NCBI RefSeq assembly: GCF_017161445.1
Contig: NZ_CP071060.1
Coordinates: 4,154,001 to 4,218,000 of the forward strand
Direction: 5' to 3'
Source: Niveibacterium microcysteis
Lineage (GTDB): Bacteria > Pseudomonadota > Gammaproteobacteria > Burkholderiales > Rhodocyclaceae
DNA: 64,000 nt
The position numbers and the translations under genes were made by a program. Below the pieces are notes generated by a model, which did no database searches, was not told the origin of the DNA, and saw nothing but the letters and a program-made list of their open reading frames with translations. Below are positions 1-9,444 of the stretch, piece by piece. Position 1 is the first letter of the stretch; each line of letters begins with the position of its first letter.

Positions 1-1364
1 CGTTCGCTACTGCCTTGCCGACAGCTGAAACATTGCGGCCGATGTTCGTCGCCACCAACTTCCGCCACAACGGCCAGACGCTGGACGAGTGGTTCAACAG
101 GGTGCTACTCGACGCCGCAGACCCCGACCCCGATACGCCGACCCGCGTCGGCATGCAGATCGGCGCGGCGCGCATCGCGGATGTACTGGGCCCGGACGAT
201 CTGCTGGTGACAGCCGAGATGCGCTTCACCAGCCCGCATCCGCCGACCACCTTCCGCCAGCGCCTGCGCAAGGTCGACGGGCATTGGCTGATGATGGGCA
301 ACCGGCGCTTCGCGCAGTCGAGCGTCACGCTGCGCGCAAGACTGACCTCGACAGCACTGACGGAGGCGGTCGTAGCGGCGCTGCCCGATGTGACGAGTTT
401 CGTGCCGGAGTGGGATCCAGCCCACACTTACTACGAACAAGCGGTGACCGGCCGGGCTGAGAAGCGCTGGCTGGGCGCCGTCGGGGTAGACTTCTTCGGG
501 TTGGTCGGCTGGATGGGGCAGGAATTCGACGACCCGGCCACCCCCGACAACGAGCGCGAAATCGGCCGTGATTACACCGCCTTCATCGGCACGCCCAGCA
601 ACCGCGTAATCCGTTACTTGCAGTTCTACGTTGGCGAACGCGGCAGTCTGCACGATGCGGTGCGTACCGTCGTAACCGGCCCGGGGCTGCCTGCTGCCGG
701 CCTTACGCTGATCCGCCACACAGCCGATGTGCCGCGGGGCTTCTGGGTCCTGCAGGGCGATCAGTGGGACTGGAACACCTTTTCCACCGACCGCTGCGCG
801 CAAGTCGCGCGCCCCGCCAAGGCGATACCCGAGGACGCACGCCCGGTAATCCCCGACTGCGCGCTCGACTGGAGCAAAGTGCATCGCGGCAGCCTCTACA
901 CCTTCGAGTATTTCGATGCTGCAGGGGCCTCACTCGGCACTGACAGTCGCCAACTTCAGATCGACCCGTCGCTCGCCGTACTCCAGGCCAATCGCGAGGC
1001 ACTCTTCCCGCGCGTGCAGACGAACGCTGCGAGCGAGTTCTCGATCAAGAACATTCGCGACGACCGCAGCACATCGCTGTTCCACAACGGCGCGACGCTG
1101 CCGCTGTCATGGATAGCGCCAAGCGACCCGCTGATCAAGGTGGCGCGGATCTCGATGAACCGGGAGATCAAACACCCATCGGGCGAGCTGAAAACGCAAA
1201 GTGAGTACATCCCCTTGTACGGCCTGGCGGCAACGCAGCACAGCTTCATGCTCGGCACCTCGCCCGCGGGCTACCTGAGCAACTGGGCCTACACCACGCT
1301 CGAAGCCCAGGACGCCTTCGGCAACGTGTTCGACCACGAACTCAGCCCGTACAACCCGCGCTGA
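1..1364 (+). CDS. Unrecognised protein, 5' end outside window
   Basis: I do not recognise this protein. The reading frame is open to the first base of the window: codons for F-A-T-A precede the first possible start, a TTG at 15. The gene therefore most likely begins upstream, and at least 449 residues are visible. The visible part is soluble-looking, rich in Trp, Tyr and Asp, with no obvious membrane segment or catalytic signature. Two Cys residues lie about 20 residues apart near residues 263-282 of the visible part. It ends at TGA 1362-1364 and is followed by a strong hairpin and the small gene at 1430. Function unknown; confidence concerns coding status only. Confidence 0.75.
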   Translation, partial: FATALPTAETLRPMFVATNFRHNGQTLDEWFNRVLLDAADPDPDTPTRVGMQIGAARIADVLGPDDLLVTAEMRFTSPHPPTTFRQRLRKVDGHWLMMGNRRFAQSSVTLRARLTSTALTEAVVAALPDVTSFVPEWDPAHTYYEQAVTGRAEKRWLGAVGVDFFGLVGWMGQEFDDPATPDNEREIGRDYTAFIGTPSNRVIRYLQFYVGERGSLHDAVRTVVTGPGLPAAGLTLIRHTADVPRGFWVLQGDQWDWNTFSTDRCAQVARPAKAIPEDARPVIPDCALDWSKVHRGSLYTFEYFDAAGASLGTDSRQLQIDPSLAVLQANREALFPRVQTNAASEFSIKNIRDDRSTSLFHNGATLPLSWIAPSDPLIKVARISMNREIKHPSGELKTQSEYIPLYGLAATQHSFMLGTSPAGYLSNWAYTTLEAQDAFGNVFDHELSPYNPR

Positions 1365-1371
1365 AGCAATC

Positions 1372-1400
1372 GCCGCTGGCAGCCTCAAGCTGTCAGCGGC
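1372..1400 (+). other. 12-bp hairpin between two genes
   Basis: Positions 1372-1383 pair with 1389-1400 around a CTCAA loop, with one G-T wobble in 12 pairs. It lies 8 nt after the stop of the preceding gene and 30 nt before the start of the next. No T-run follows, so it is not a standard intrinsic terminator. It may be a mRNA 3'-end or processing structure, or a leader element of the small gene. Confidence 0.5.
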
Positions 1401-1429
1401 CCTGCAATGAACGTCCCGAGGAGGCCGCC

Positions 1430-1708
1430 ATGCAACAGTTTCCCTTCAAGCGGCGCGGCCCCCGCGCCGACGTGCCCTGCTGGGTGTTGAAGCCAGGCAA
1501 GGCTGACAGTGCGTTGAACGGTGCGCTGGTCGTCGCGTTCGGTGGCGCCCTGCTCGCCTTTGTCGCCGAACTCCTACCAGACCCGGCCGACCCCGCGCAA
1601 CTCGCCAACCAAACGATCGCGTCCGCCCCCAGTGCGGCCGGGCTGCCCGCAACACAGTCAGCCCCCGTACTGGCGGCTGCGCAATCGGACGCCACGCATT
1701 TGCACTAG
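1430..1708 (+). CDS. Small KPGK-motif membrane protein, copy A
   Basis: A 92-residue protein of unknown function. Near the N-terminus it has R-A-D-V-P-C-W-V-L-K-P-G-K (about residues 12-24), followed by one hydrophobic segment (about residues 30-46) and an Ala/Pro/Gln-rich tail of about 45 residues that is probably periplasmic. The ATG at 1430 has a strong ribosome binding site, GAGGAGG, about 7 nt upstream. The same motif plus one membrane segment recurs in the genes at 4350 and 13145, so this looks like a small paralogous family. The leader just before the ATG (GAGGCCGCC) nearly matches the one before the 4350 gene. I know of no named family that fits. Confidence 0.7.
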   Translation: MQQFPFKRRGPRADVPCWVLKPGKADSALNGALVVAFGGALLAFVAELLPDPADPAQLANQTIASAPSAAGLPATQSAPVLAAAQSDATHLH

Positions 1709-1827
1709 TACCGGGGTTTCCCGGCCCGCGGCGCACACGCCCGCCCGTTGTCCCGCGCCGCGGGAATGCAGCAGGACGACGGGCACTTCGAGCGGCTTTT
1801 CATGCCGCCGCAACAAAGGAGCAAATC

Positions 1828-2142
1828 ATGTTCAAGAGAACCCTGGTTGTCGCTAGCGGACTACTGGCAGCGAGCACGTCCAGCGCGCTCCGCGCTGATG
1901 ACTTCGTCCCAGCCGCGACACAAGACACGGCGGCGATCGCTCTGGTGGCGAGTGCAGACGTTGCTGCGTCACTGCGCGCGGAGTCAGATCAAACGAGCGC
2001 TGCCAACCCCGGCGTGTCCGCGAGACGCCTCAACGCCGCCGCAGCGCAAGGACCCGATGCGCTGCGGCGCTTCATCTACATGACCCAAGCGATCTACGCC
2101 CACGACATGCAGCGCCATCTCGCATCGGACGATGCGCCGTGA
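1828..2142 (+). CDS. Small secreted protein of unknown function
   Basis: A 104-residue protein that starts with a basic n-region and a hydrophobic stretch (residues 1-22, ending S-A-L-R-A), consistent with a Sec signal peptide cleaved near residue 22. The mature part is short, Ala/Asp-rich, with one Met/Tyr/His-rich C-terminal helix and no Cys. The ATG at 1828 is preceded by AAAGGAG at good spacing. It lies about 120 nt after the copy A small membrane gene and may be co-transcribed with it. I do not recognise a family. Confidence 0.6.
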   Translation: MFKRTLVVASGLLAASTSSALRADDFVPAATQDTAAIALVASADVAASLRAESDQTSAANPGVSARRLNAAAAQGPDALRRFIYMTQAIYAHDMQRHLASDDAP

Positions 2143-2150
2143 CGTCCCCT

Positions 2151-2181
2151 GGTCGGGCATCGAGACGATCCTTGCCCGACC
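2151..2181 (+). other. 9-bp hairpin after small secreted gene
   Basis: GGTCGGGCA (2151-2159) pairs perfectly with TGCCCGACC (2173-2181), starting 9 nt after the stop codon at 2142. No T-run follows. It may mark the 3' end of the preceding transcript through a non-canonical or Rho-assisted terminator. The rest of 2182-2359 shows nothing I can name. Confidence 0.4.
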
Positions 2182-2359
2182 ACATCCCGCACGCTCGCGC
2201 CCACGGGCCAGCGAACGCACCCGCGACGGGCCGCTCGGGCACTCCAACGCTACGAGCATGCCGTGTGCAAATCATCTCGACGCATTGAGACACCTTACAG
2301 GTGGCCAACATCAGGCAGACTAGGCAGTCGTCCACGTCCGCACCTGATCGTCCCTGCTC

Positions 2360-4171
2360 ATGGCCAACGTCTCCCCAGCAAAGAACCAAACCCCCGCCAA
2401 TGCGATGAAGGATGAGCGGCTCACGCTCAAACGCGTGCTGAGCATGCTCAAAGCAGACGGCCACGTCGGCGCAGAGGATGCGGAGCTGCTGCTGGCGGAG
2501 CGCGGGGGGCGGCATACGCCACAGCATCCGCTGGTGGTGGTGGCGGAGATGAACTGGAAGTCGCGCTTGCCGCCGCACAAGCTGCTCGATCTGGAATCGC
2601 TGACCGAGTGGCTCGCCGGGGCGCTGGGCATCGCCTACATGCACATCGATCCGCTCAAGATCGACTTCTCGGCGATCACCAGCGTGATGTCGAATGCCTA
2701 CGCGACGCGGCGGCGGGTGCTGCCGGTGGCGGTGACGGCGCGCGAAGTGGTGATCGCGACGGCAGAGCCGTTCCAGCGCGAGTGGGAGAAGGAGCTGCAG
2801 CCGATCCTGCGCAAGGAGATCCGCTGTGTGCTCGCCAACCCGCTGGATATCGAGCGCTATCAGGTGGAGTTCTACAACCTCGCACGCTCGGTCAAGAACG
2901 CCACCACGACGGGCGGCGCGGCGGGCATCGCGAACCTTGAGCAGTTGGTCGAGCTCGGCCGCACGAACCGCCAGTTCGATGCGAACGAGCAGCACATCGT
3001 GCACATCGTCGACTGGCTTTGGCAGTACGCCTTCGAGCAGCGCGCATCGGACATCCATATCGAGCCGCGGCGCGAGGTGGGTCTCGTCCGCTTTCGCATC
3101 GACGGCGTGCTGCATCAGGTCTACCAGCTTCCGATGTCGGTGCTCAGCGCGATGACGAGTCGCATCAAGCTGCTCGGCCGCATGGACGTGATCGAGAAAC
3201 GCAGGCCGCAGGATGGCCGTGTGAAAACGCGAACGCCGCAGGGCAGCGAGATCGAGTTGCGCCTCTCGACACTGCCGACGGCGTTCGGCGAGAAACTCGT
3301 GATGCGGATCTTCGACCCCGAAGTGCTGGTGCGCAACTTCTCGGAACTGGGTTTCGGCGACGAAGACCAGGCGCGCTGGAATGCGATGGTGCGCCAGCCC
3401 AACGGCATCATCCTGGTCACCGGCCCAACCGGCTCGGGCAAGACCACCACGCTGTATTCGACGCTGAAACACCTCGCCACGCCGGAGGTGAACGTCTGCA
3501 CGATCGAAGACCCGATCGAGATGGTCGAGCCCGCGTTCAACCAGATGCAGGTGCAGCCGTCGATTGACCTGGGCTTTGCCGACGGCGTACGCGCTTTGCT
3601 GCGGCAGGACCCGGACATCATCATGATCGGTGAGATCCGCGACCTGGAGACCGCCGAGATGGCGATCCAGGCCGCGCTGACCGGCCACCTTGTGCTCTCG
3701 ACACTGCACACCAACGATGCGCCCGCTGCGATCACCCGCATGCTCGACCTGGGCGTACCACCCTACCTGCTGAGCGCGACCCTCCTCGGTGTGATGGCGC
3801 AACGACTCGCCCGCACGCTGTGCCCGCACTGCAAGCAGCCGGCGCCGCCTCAGGAAGACGAGGGCGCGTTGTGGGATGCGCTCGTCGCGCCCTTCCGCGC
3901 CAACCGGCCAGCGCAGATCTACCGCCCTGTCGGCTGCCTCGAGTGCCGCATGACGGGCTATTCGGGCCGCATCGGCTTGTACGAGATCCTGCTGATGAAC
4001 CCGTCGCTGCGCGCGCTGATCACACGCGAGGCCGACATCGCCGCGCTGCGCACGCAGGCCTACCGCGACGGCATGAAACCGCTGCGCGTTTCGGGTGCGG
4101 CCAAAGTGGCCAGCGGCACGACAACGCTGGACGAAGTGCTCAAGGTGGTGCCGCCGGCATCCGACGGCTGA
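2360..4171 (+). CDS. GspE/PilB/PulE-family secretion ATPase, stand-alone
   Basis: A 603-residue cytoplasmic ATPase of the type II secretion/type IV pilus family. The N-terminal 170 residues resemble the MshEN/GspE-N region. The motor domain has Walker A GPTGSGKTTT (about residues 355-364), an Asp box TIEDPIE (about 380), a Walker B region ending MIGEIRD (about 428), a His box TGHLVLSTLHT (about 440-450) and the paired CxxC zinc-binding motif typical of GspE/PilB (CPHC about 487, CLEC about 525). The length is normal for the family. No other pilin, secretin or inner-membrane platform gene is nearby, so the partner machine is unknown. The ATG at 2360 lacks a clear ribosome binding site. An in-frame ATG at 2405 is possible. 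Confidence 0.9.
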   Translation: MANVSPAKNQTPANAMKDERLTLKRVLSMLKADGHVGAEDAELLLAERGGRHTPQHPLVVVAEMNWKSRLPPHKLLDLESLTEWLAGALGIAYMHIDPLKIDFSAITSVMSNAYATRRRVLPVAVTAREVVIATAEPFQREWEKELQPILRKEIRCVLANPLDIERYQVEFYNLARSVKNATTTGGAAGIANLEQLVELGRTNRQFDANEQHIVHIVDWLWQYAFEQRASDIHIEPRREVGLVRFRIDGVLHQVYQLPMSVLSAMTSRIKLLGRMDVIEKRRPQDGRVKTRTPQGSEIELRLSTLPTAFGEKLVMRIFDPEVLVRNFSELGFGDEDQARWNAMVRQPNGIILVTGPTGSGKTTTLYSTLKHLATPEVNVCTIEDPIEMVEPAFNQMQVQPSIDLGFADGVRALLRQDPDIIMIGEIRDLETAEMAIQAALTGHLVLSTLHTNDAPAAITRMLDLGVPPYLLSATLLGVMAQRLARTLCPHCKQPAPPQEDEGALWDALVAPFRANRPAQIYRPVGCLECRMTGYSGRIGLYEILLMNPSLRALITREADIAALRTQAYRDGMKPLRVSGAAKVASGTTTLDEVLKVVPPASDG

Positions 4172-4189
4172 GAATTCGCATCACGTAAC

Positions 4190-4212
4190 GTATCGCCGAG
4201 CGGCTGCGATAC
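4190..4212 (+). other. 7-bp hairpin in the 4172-4349 gap
   Basis: GTATCGC (4190-4196) pairs with GCGATAC (4206-4212) about 20 nt after the ATPase stop. There is no T-run. It is too weak to call a terminator with confidence. Confidence 0.3.
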
Positions 4213-4349
4213 ACACCGTGACAATGCGGCCGCTGCGCCCCGCTGGGCGACCTACATTGAGGTCAGGGCGCAGGGCTTCCCTCCCATGCGCCTCTCTCGC
4301 CAGGAACCTTCTTCCGGCGCGAAACAGCCTGCTGAGCTGGAGGCCCGCC

Positions 4350-4502
4350 ATGACACACCCCACCCTGTTTCGCCAACGACAAGCCCGGCGCGCTGACCTG
4401 CCAAGCTGGCTGTTGAAGCCCGGAAAGCTCGCCAGTGCCCTGACCATGTTGATCATTGCCGCATTCGGTCTGGGCCAGGTGGCCGTACTCAGCGCGCTCT
4501 GA
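4350..4502 (+). CDS. Small KPGK-motif membrane protein, copy B
   Basis: A 50-residue protein made almost only of the shared core of this family: R-R-A-D-L-P-S-W-L-L-K-P-G-K (about residues 13-26) followed by a hydrophobic segment to the C-terminus (about residues 30-48). It lacks the long tail of copy A. The ATG at 4350 has GGAGG about 7 nt upstream in the context TGGAGGCCCGCC-ATG, almost the same as the leader of copy A. It lies 178 nt after the secretion ATPase and ends 22 nt before the convergent hybrid kinase gene. The motif, topology and leader match between copies support a real gene despite its size. Function unknown; probably a single-pass inner-membrane protein. Confidence 0.7.
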   Translation: MTHPTLFRQRQARRADLPSWLLKPGKLASALTMLIIAAFGLGQVAVLSAL

Positions 4503-4524
4503 GCATGCGGAGGCGTCGCCGTGA

Positions 4525-7500
4525 TCAGGCCGCCGATATGCCTGCGTCCGCCGCCGGCAGCAATGCCGCAGCCGATTCAAAATCGTATGCCTGCAGGCGA
4601 TCGATCAGGGTGTCGTAGCGCGGCCCGAGCGCCGGCCGCAACAGATCCGCCTGACGACGGCACAGGGCCAAGGCCTGTGCATCACTTTCGAGCAGTAGCT
4701 GTCGCAACTCGGCGAGGACTAGCGCAGCAGCGTCGGACATCGCTGGCGCCGCTTTCGGGGCACCAAGCACCGCGTCCACCAGCGCAGCGAGGTGACGTTC
4801 GAACTCGGGCAAGACCCGCTCGGTGCCTAGAACGCCATCCTCGGCACCGGGCGTCACCGCATGTTCCAGCGCACCGGCGCTTTCGGCCAGCGCGCGCGCG
4901 CCAAGGGTGGCCGCCAAGCCTTTGAGGGTGTGTGCCACGCGCATCGCGTCCTCAGTCTCTCCGCGCGCAAGCAGGTCGGTGAGCAGGTGGACATCGTCAC
5001 GATGCGCGAGCACGAATCGCCCCATCAGATCCGCGTAGCGCTCGGCGCGTCCCCGCATCGCGGCAACGCCCTGCGACACATCTACACCCTGCACAGCACC
5101 GAGCCGCGCGAGCAGTGCGGCCGCCGTGTCGCTGAGCGCGCCCTCTGGCGCAGGTGCGGTCGGGCGCGGCGCCTGAGCCGCGGGTAGCCAGCGCCGCAGG
5201 GTGGCGATCAATGCCTCCGGGTCGACCGGCTTGGCGATGAAGTCGTTCATGCCGGCCTGCAGGCACGCGTTGCGATCTTCGTCGAAGGCGTTCGCCGTCA
5301 TCGCAATGATCGGCAGGGACTGCTTGTCTGGCAGCGCGCGGATTGCGGCCGTCGCTTCAAGGCCGTCCATCTCCGGCATCTGCACGTCCATCAGGATCAG
5401 ATCGAACGCGTGGGCACGCACTTGCTCCAGCGCGATGCGGCCGTTCTCGGCGGTCTCCACCTGCACGCCGGTCTCGCTCAACATGTCGAGCGCCACTTCG
5501 CGATTCAGCGCGCTGTCTTCCACCAGCAACACGCGGCCGCGCAGCATCTGTTCAGGCTGGGCGCCACGCTCGTTTGCCGCGCCGTCGCTCGCCACATGGC
5601 CCACACGCTGCAGCCGCACGGTGAACCAGAAGGTGCTGCCGTGGCCCGGTTCGCTCTCGACACCTGACTCACCGCCCATCAGCGCCGCCAACCGGCGCGT
5701 GATCGCCAGGCCCAGACCGGTGCCACCGTGGCGCCGCGTGGTCGAGGCGTCGGCCTGTTCAAAAGCGGTGAAGAGCCGATGCTGTGTCGCGGCGTCAATG
5801 CCGATGCCGGTGTCGCTCACTTCAAAGCGCGCCAGCACCCAATCGCCGTCGGTGTCGAGCAGCCGCGCCCGCAGCACGACGCCGCCATGCTCGGTGAACT
5901 TGATCGCGTTACCGGCGTAGTTGAGCAGCGCTTGCCGCAAGCGCATGGCGTCGCCACGTAGCGCGGTGGGCATCGAGTGCAGTTCGGTCTCGAGCGTCAG
6001 CCCCTTGGCCGCTGCGGCTTCGGACACCATCGCACGGACCTGGTCGAGCAATTCGCCGGTGGAGAAGTCCTGCTCCTCCAGCACCATGCGCCCGGCCTCG
6101 ATCTTCGACAGATCGAGGATGTCGTTGATGATCGCCAGCAAGTGCTTTGCCGCCCCGTGCACCTTGTCGAGCCGATCTGCGAGGCGCGGCGTGCTGGCTT
6201 CGTTGCGCATCAGGTACGTCAGCCCGAGGATCGCGTTCATCGGGGTGCGGATCTCGTGGCTCATGTTGGCGAGGAAGGCGCTCTTTGCCAGGCTGGCCGC
6301 CTCCGCCGCCGCACGGGCCTGCTCCAGCTCTGCTGTGCGCGTGGCGACGAGCACCTCCAGGTGGTGGCGATACGCATCAAGCTCTTCACCCATGCGTTTC
6401 TTCTGCGTGATGTCTTCCTGCACGCTGACGTAGTGGGAGATTCGGCCGTCCGCGCCGCGCAGCGGTGTGATGACGGCGAACTGCACCAGTTCGCTGCCGT
6501 CCTTGCGCCGGTTCACCAGCTCGCCCTTCCAGCTCAAACCACGTGAAAGAGCAGCCTTGATCGCCTCGTGCACCGCTGGCGCGGTGCGGCCCGAATGCAG
6601 AAGGCGCGGCGTTCTGCCCAGCACCTCCTCGCGCGCATAGCCCGTCGTTTGAACGAAGGCGTCGTTGACGTACTCGATGCGCTGGGCGAGATCAGTGATC
6701 AGGATGGATTCCGGGCTCTGTTCCACCGCCAGGGCCAGCTGGCGCAACTGATCCTGCACCGCCTCGCGCGCACTGACGTCCTGCAAGGTGCCGACCGATC
6801 GCATCGGCTGCCCGGCTGCCGTGTAGCGTGTTTCGCAGCGTGCGTGCACATGCTTGATGCGGCCGTCCGCCATGCAGATACGGTGCATCTGGTCGTAGGG
6901 CTTGTGGTCAGCAAGCGCGTCTGAATAGGCGTTTTCGATGCGCGCGCGATCGTCCGGATGCACGCGGTCAATGAAGTCGCTATAGCCAACACGGCGCCCT
7001 CGTTCGATCTCGAAAATCCGATACGTCTCGTCGGACCACCACAGGTCGCCGCTGATCAGATCGAGCTCCCATCCACCGATGTGCGCCACGCGCTGCGCTT
7101 CGGAGAGCCTCGCCTCGCTCTCGCGCAGTGCCTCGGCGGCATGCACACGGTCGGTGATGTCCTCGCTGAAGATCATGATGCCGCCGATCGCACCGTCCGG
7201 GTCCCGCCACGGTCGCACCACCCACTTGAGCCAGTGCACCGAGCCATCGGCATGTTCGTAGCGGTCTTCATCCGCCTGAACAACCTCACCGGCCAGCGCA
7301 CGCCGGTGAATCGCGCGCCAATGCTCCGGCATATCGGGAAACAAGTCGTAGTGCGAGCGGCCGGTAAGACCGACTTCGTTCAGTTGGTAGTCGTTCAGCC
7401 AGCGACGGCTCGCCGCGAGGTAACACATCTGACGATCGAACATCGCGAGCGCGGCTGGCGCATGCTCGACGAAGAGTTGCAAGCGGGCTTCGCTCTCACG

Positions 7501-9444
7501 CAAGGCCGCCTCGGTGTGCTTGCGTTCGGTCACATCCAGGTTGATGCCCGCCAGTCGCACCGCCCTGCCCTCAGCGTCGAACTGTGCACTCCCCTTGGTA
7601 TGCATCCAGCGCTCGCTGCCGTCCGAGCGGCGGATGCGGAACTCCGCCTCATACGGCACCCCCTGCTGCAGATGCGCCGCGCGCCGCGCGTCGACCATCG
7701 CGAGATCATCGGGGTGCACCAGGGCTCGCCATTCAGCCTCGGTGTGCTGGCCATCCCCTGCGACCCCGTACAAGCGCTCGAACTCGGGCGACCAGTACAT
7801 GCGGTCACTCGCAAGATCCCATTCCCAAAGGCCAACATGAGCCCCCTCCTGCGCCAGCAGCAAGCGTTGCTCGCTGGCACGCAGCGCATCAGCCGCCGCT
7901 TCGACGCGCGCGCGTGCGGCGAGCGCGTCTTCCATCAGGTTGAGCGCAGCGATCCTGGCGTCCTGCTGCTCGGCGACAGCGGCGCTCTGCATGTCGCGCA
8001 TCGCCTGCGCGACACGCTCGCGCTCCGTGATGTCATCGAAGGCAGCGAGTACGCCCTCATCCAGCGCCACGGCGTGAATCCTCACAAGACGCTCCGAGCC
8101 GTCAGCGCAGGTGACGCGGTACTCGTCATCGCTCGGATCGCGCTCTCCGGCCATCACCGCCCCCCAGCGCGCGATGGCGTCTGCCCGATAGGTCGGGTCC
8201 GGATAGGCTCGCCGGTACCAGTCCTCGATCGTTGGCAATTCGTCGCGGGTATAGCCGAACGCACGCACGAACTCGGCGTTAATCGCGCGCATCTGGCCAT
8301 CGGCGTCGGCAAAGCCCAGCGGCAGGGGCGCCTTGTCAAACAAGTGGCGGAAGCGCGCTTCGCTTGCACTCAACGCGGATTCGGTGAGCTTGCGATCGGT
8401 GATGTCTTGAACCGTGCCCTGCAAAGCGACGATTCTCCCCGCCTCGTCACGCAGCGGCTCCCCCCGCGTAGTCACCCAACCATGGCGCCCGTCGGCGCGC
8501 ACAATCTCGACATCGAGTTCCCACGCTTCGCCCTCGACACTCCCGCGTGAGATGGCGGCAGACACCCGTTCCCAACTGTCTGGCGTGAAGAGCGCAGCAA
8601 GCTCCCGCATCGTCGCGGGGGGAGCCCCTGCCGGACGGCCGAAAATGCGATTCATCTGATCGCACCATTCCGAGCTATCGTCCTCCAGATTGCGCCGCCA
8701 GCTGCCAATGCCCGCAACCCGTTTGGCGTCCTTGAGAGCCTGCTCGCTGCGCTGCAGGGCCATAGCTGCGAGCTTGATCGCGTTGATATCCTCCACCACC
8801 GATACGAAATAGTCCGGCTTGCCATCACGCCATATCAGCGACACGCTCAGACGAACCCACACCGCGCGCCCATCCTTGCGCAGATAGCGTTTTTCGATGG
8901 TGTAGTCGTCGATCTCGCGCGCCAGCATCTGCTGCATCGCGACCAGATCCGGAGCGAGATCGTCCGGATGTGTAAGCATCTGGAAGGTCAAGGCAAGCAA
9001 TTCGCTTTCCTCGTAACCCACGATGTCGCACAGCTTGCGATTCACCCGCAACCAGCGGCCATCTGGCGCGACCAGTGCAACCCCAACGGCGGCCTGTCGA
9101 AAACTTGCCTCGAAACGCGTATCGGCATACTCACGCGAACGCAGGATGCGGGCGTTCATCACACCAACCATCGCCGCCACGGCCAAGAAGAGCAAGGCGG
9201 GCAATAGCGTTGTCGTCCATCCGGCGCCGGGCGGTACGAAAACGGCCCAAACCATAAGGACGCTGAGCCCGCTCGCGAGCAGCCCACCGGCCATACCCGC
9301 CACGCACACGCTGACGCACACCGCAGGAAAGAACAGGAACCAGCTGTGCGGCGCGAGCCAGGGCCACAGCACCCATTGGACTGCCAGCGCGGCAACGGGT
9401 GGAACAGCGGCCAGCAACAGGCGGCGTTTGGGGGCAGGGATCAT
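4525..9444 (-). CDS. Seven-PAS hybrid sensor histidine kinase
   Basis: A 1639-residue hybrid kinase. The N-terminal 100 residues hold about four membrane segments, resembling a DUF4118/MASE-type input. Seven PAS-type domains follow at roughly 110-230, 235-350, 362-480, 525-645, 652-770, 777-895 and 900-1020, several with HPDD and DITERK-type ends. Then come a HisKA domain with phospho-accepting His in MSHEIRTP (about 1062), a HATPase domain (about 1160-1290, with DTGIGI and GGTGLGL), a receiver domain with phospho-Asp in LILMDVQMPEMDG (about 1350) and a C-terminal Hpt domain with His in VAHTLKG (about 1502). It can thus run a full internal phosphorelay. Its ATG overlaps the stop of the upstream PAS sensor by 4 nt, so the two are translationally coupled. 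The final output regulator is not obvious; the HD-GYP protein of the same operon is a candidate. Confidence 0.92.
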   Translation of the reverse strand: MIPAPKRRLLLAAVPPVAALAVQWVLWPWLAPHSWFLFFPAVCVSVCVAGMAGGLLASGLSVLMVWAVFVPPGAGWTTTLLPALLFLAVAAMVGVMNARILRSREYADTRFEASFRQAAVGVALVAPDGRWLRVNRKLCDIVGYEESELLALTFQMLTHPDDLAPDLVAMQQMLAREIDDYTIEKRYLRKDGRAVWVRLSVSLIWRDGKPDYFVSVVEDINAIKLAAMALQRSEQALKDAKRVAGIGSWRRNLEDDSSEWCDQMNRIFGRPAGAPPATMRELAALFTPDSWERVSAAISRGSVEGEAWELDVEIVRADGRHGWVTTRGEPLRDEAGRIVALQGTVQDITDRKLTESALSASEARFRHLFDKAPLPLGFADADGQMRAINAEFVRAFGYTRDELPTIEDWYRRAYPDPTYRADAIARWGAVMAGERDPSDDEYRVTCADGSERLVRIHAVALDEGVLAAFDDITERERVAQAMRDMQSAAVAEQQDARIAALNLMEDALAARARVEAAADALRASEQRLLLAQEGAHVGLWEWDLASDRMYWSPEFERLYGVAGDGQHTEAEWRALVHPDDLAMVDARRAAHLQQGVPYEAEFRIRRSDGSERWMHTKGSAQFDAEGRAVRLAGINLDVTERKHTEAALRESEARLQLFVEHAPAALAMFDRQMCYLAASRRWLNDYQLNEVGLTGRSHYDLFPDMPEHWRAIHRRALAGEVVQADEDRYEHADGSVHWLKWVVRPWRDPDGAIGGIMIFSEDITDRVHAAEALRESEARLSEAQRVAHIGGWELDLISGDLWWSDETYRIFEIERGRRVGYSDFIDRVHPDDRARIENAYSDALADHKPYDQMHRICMADGRIKHVHARCETRYTAAGQPMRSVGTLQDVSAREAVQDQLRQLALAVEQSPESILITDLAQRIEYVNDAFVQTTGYAREEVLGRTPRLLHSGRTAPAVHEAIKAALSRGLSWKGELVNRRKDGSELVQFAVITPLRGADGRISHYVSVQEDITQKKRMGEELDAYRHHLEVLVATRTAELEQARAAAEAASLAKSAFLANMSHEIRTPMNAILGLTYLMRNEASTPRLADRLDKVHGAAKHLLAIINDILDLSKIEAGRMVLEEQDFSTGELLDQVRAMVSEAAAAKGLTLETELHSMPTALRGDAMRLRQALLNYAGNAIKFTEHGGVVLRARLLDTDGDWVLARFEVSDTGIGIDAATQHRLFTAFEQADASTTRRHGGTGLGLAITRRLAALMGGESGVESEPGHGSTFWFTVRLQRVGHVASDGAANERGAQPEQMLRGRVLLVEDSALNREVALDMLSETGVQVETAENGRIALEQVRAHAFDLILMDVQMPEMDGLEATAAIRALPDKQSLPIIAMTANAFDEDRNACLQAGMNDFIAKPVDPEALIATLRRWLPAAQAPRPTAPAPEGALSDTAAALLARLGAVQGVDVSQGVAAMRGRAERYADLMGRFVLAHRDDVHLLTDLLARGETEDAMRVAHTLKGLAATLGARALAESAGALEHAVTPGAEDGVLGTERVLPEFERHLAALVDAVLGAPKAAPAMSDAAALVLAELRQLLLESDAQALALCRRQADLLRPALGPRYDTLIDRLQAYDFESAAALLPAADAGISAA

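Noticed and set aside
2072..3829. 585-codon open frame antisense to the secretion ATPase
   Set aside because: It mirrors the codon pattern of a well-supported ATPase on the other strand and gives a His/Arg-rich product with no domain; this is typical of GC-rich DNA.
6958..8550. 530-codon open frame antisense to the hybrid kinase
   Set aside because: Lies wholly inside conserved PAS domains, has no ribosome binding site and no recognisable fold.
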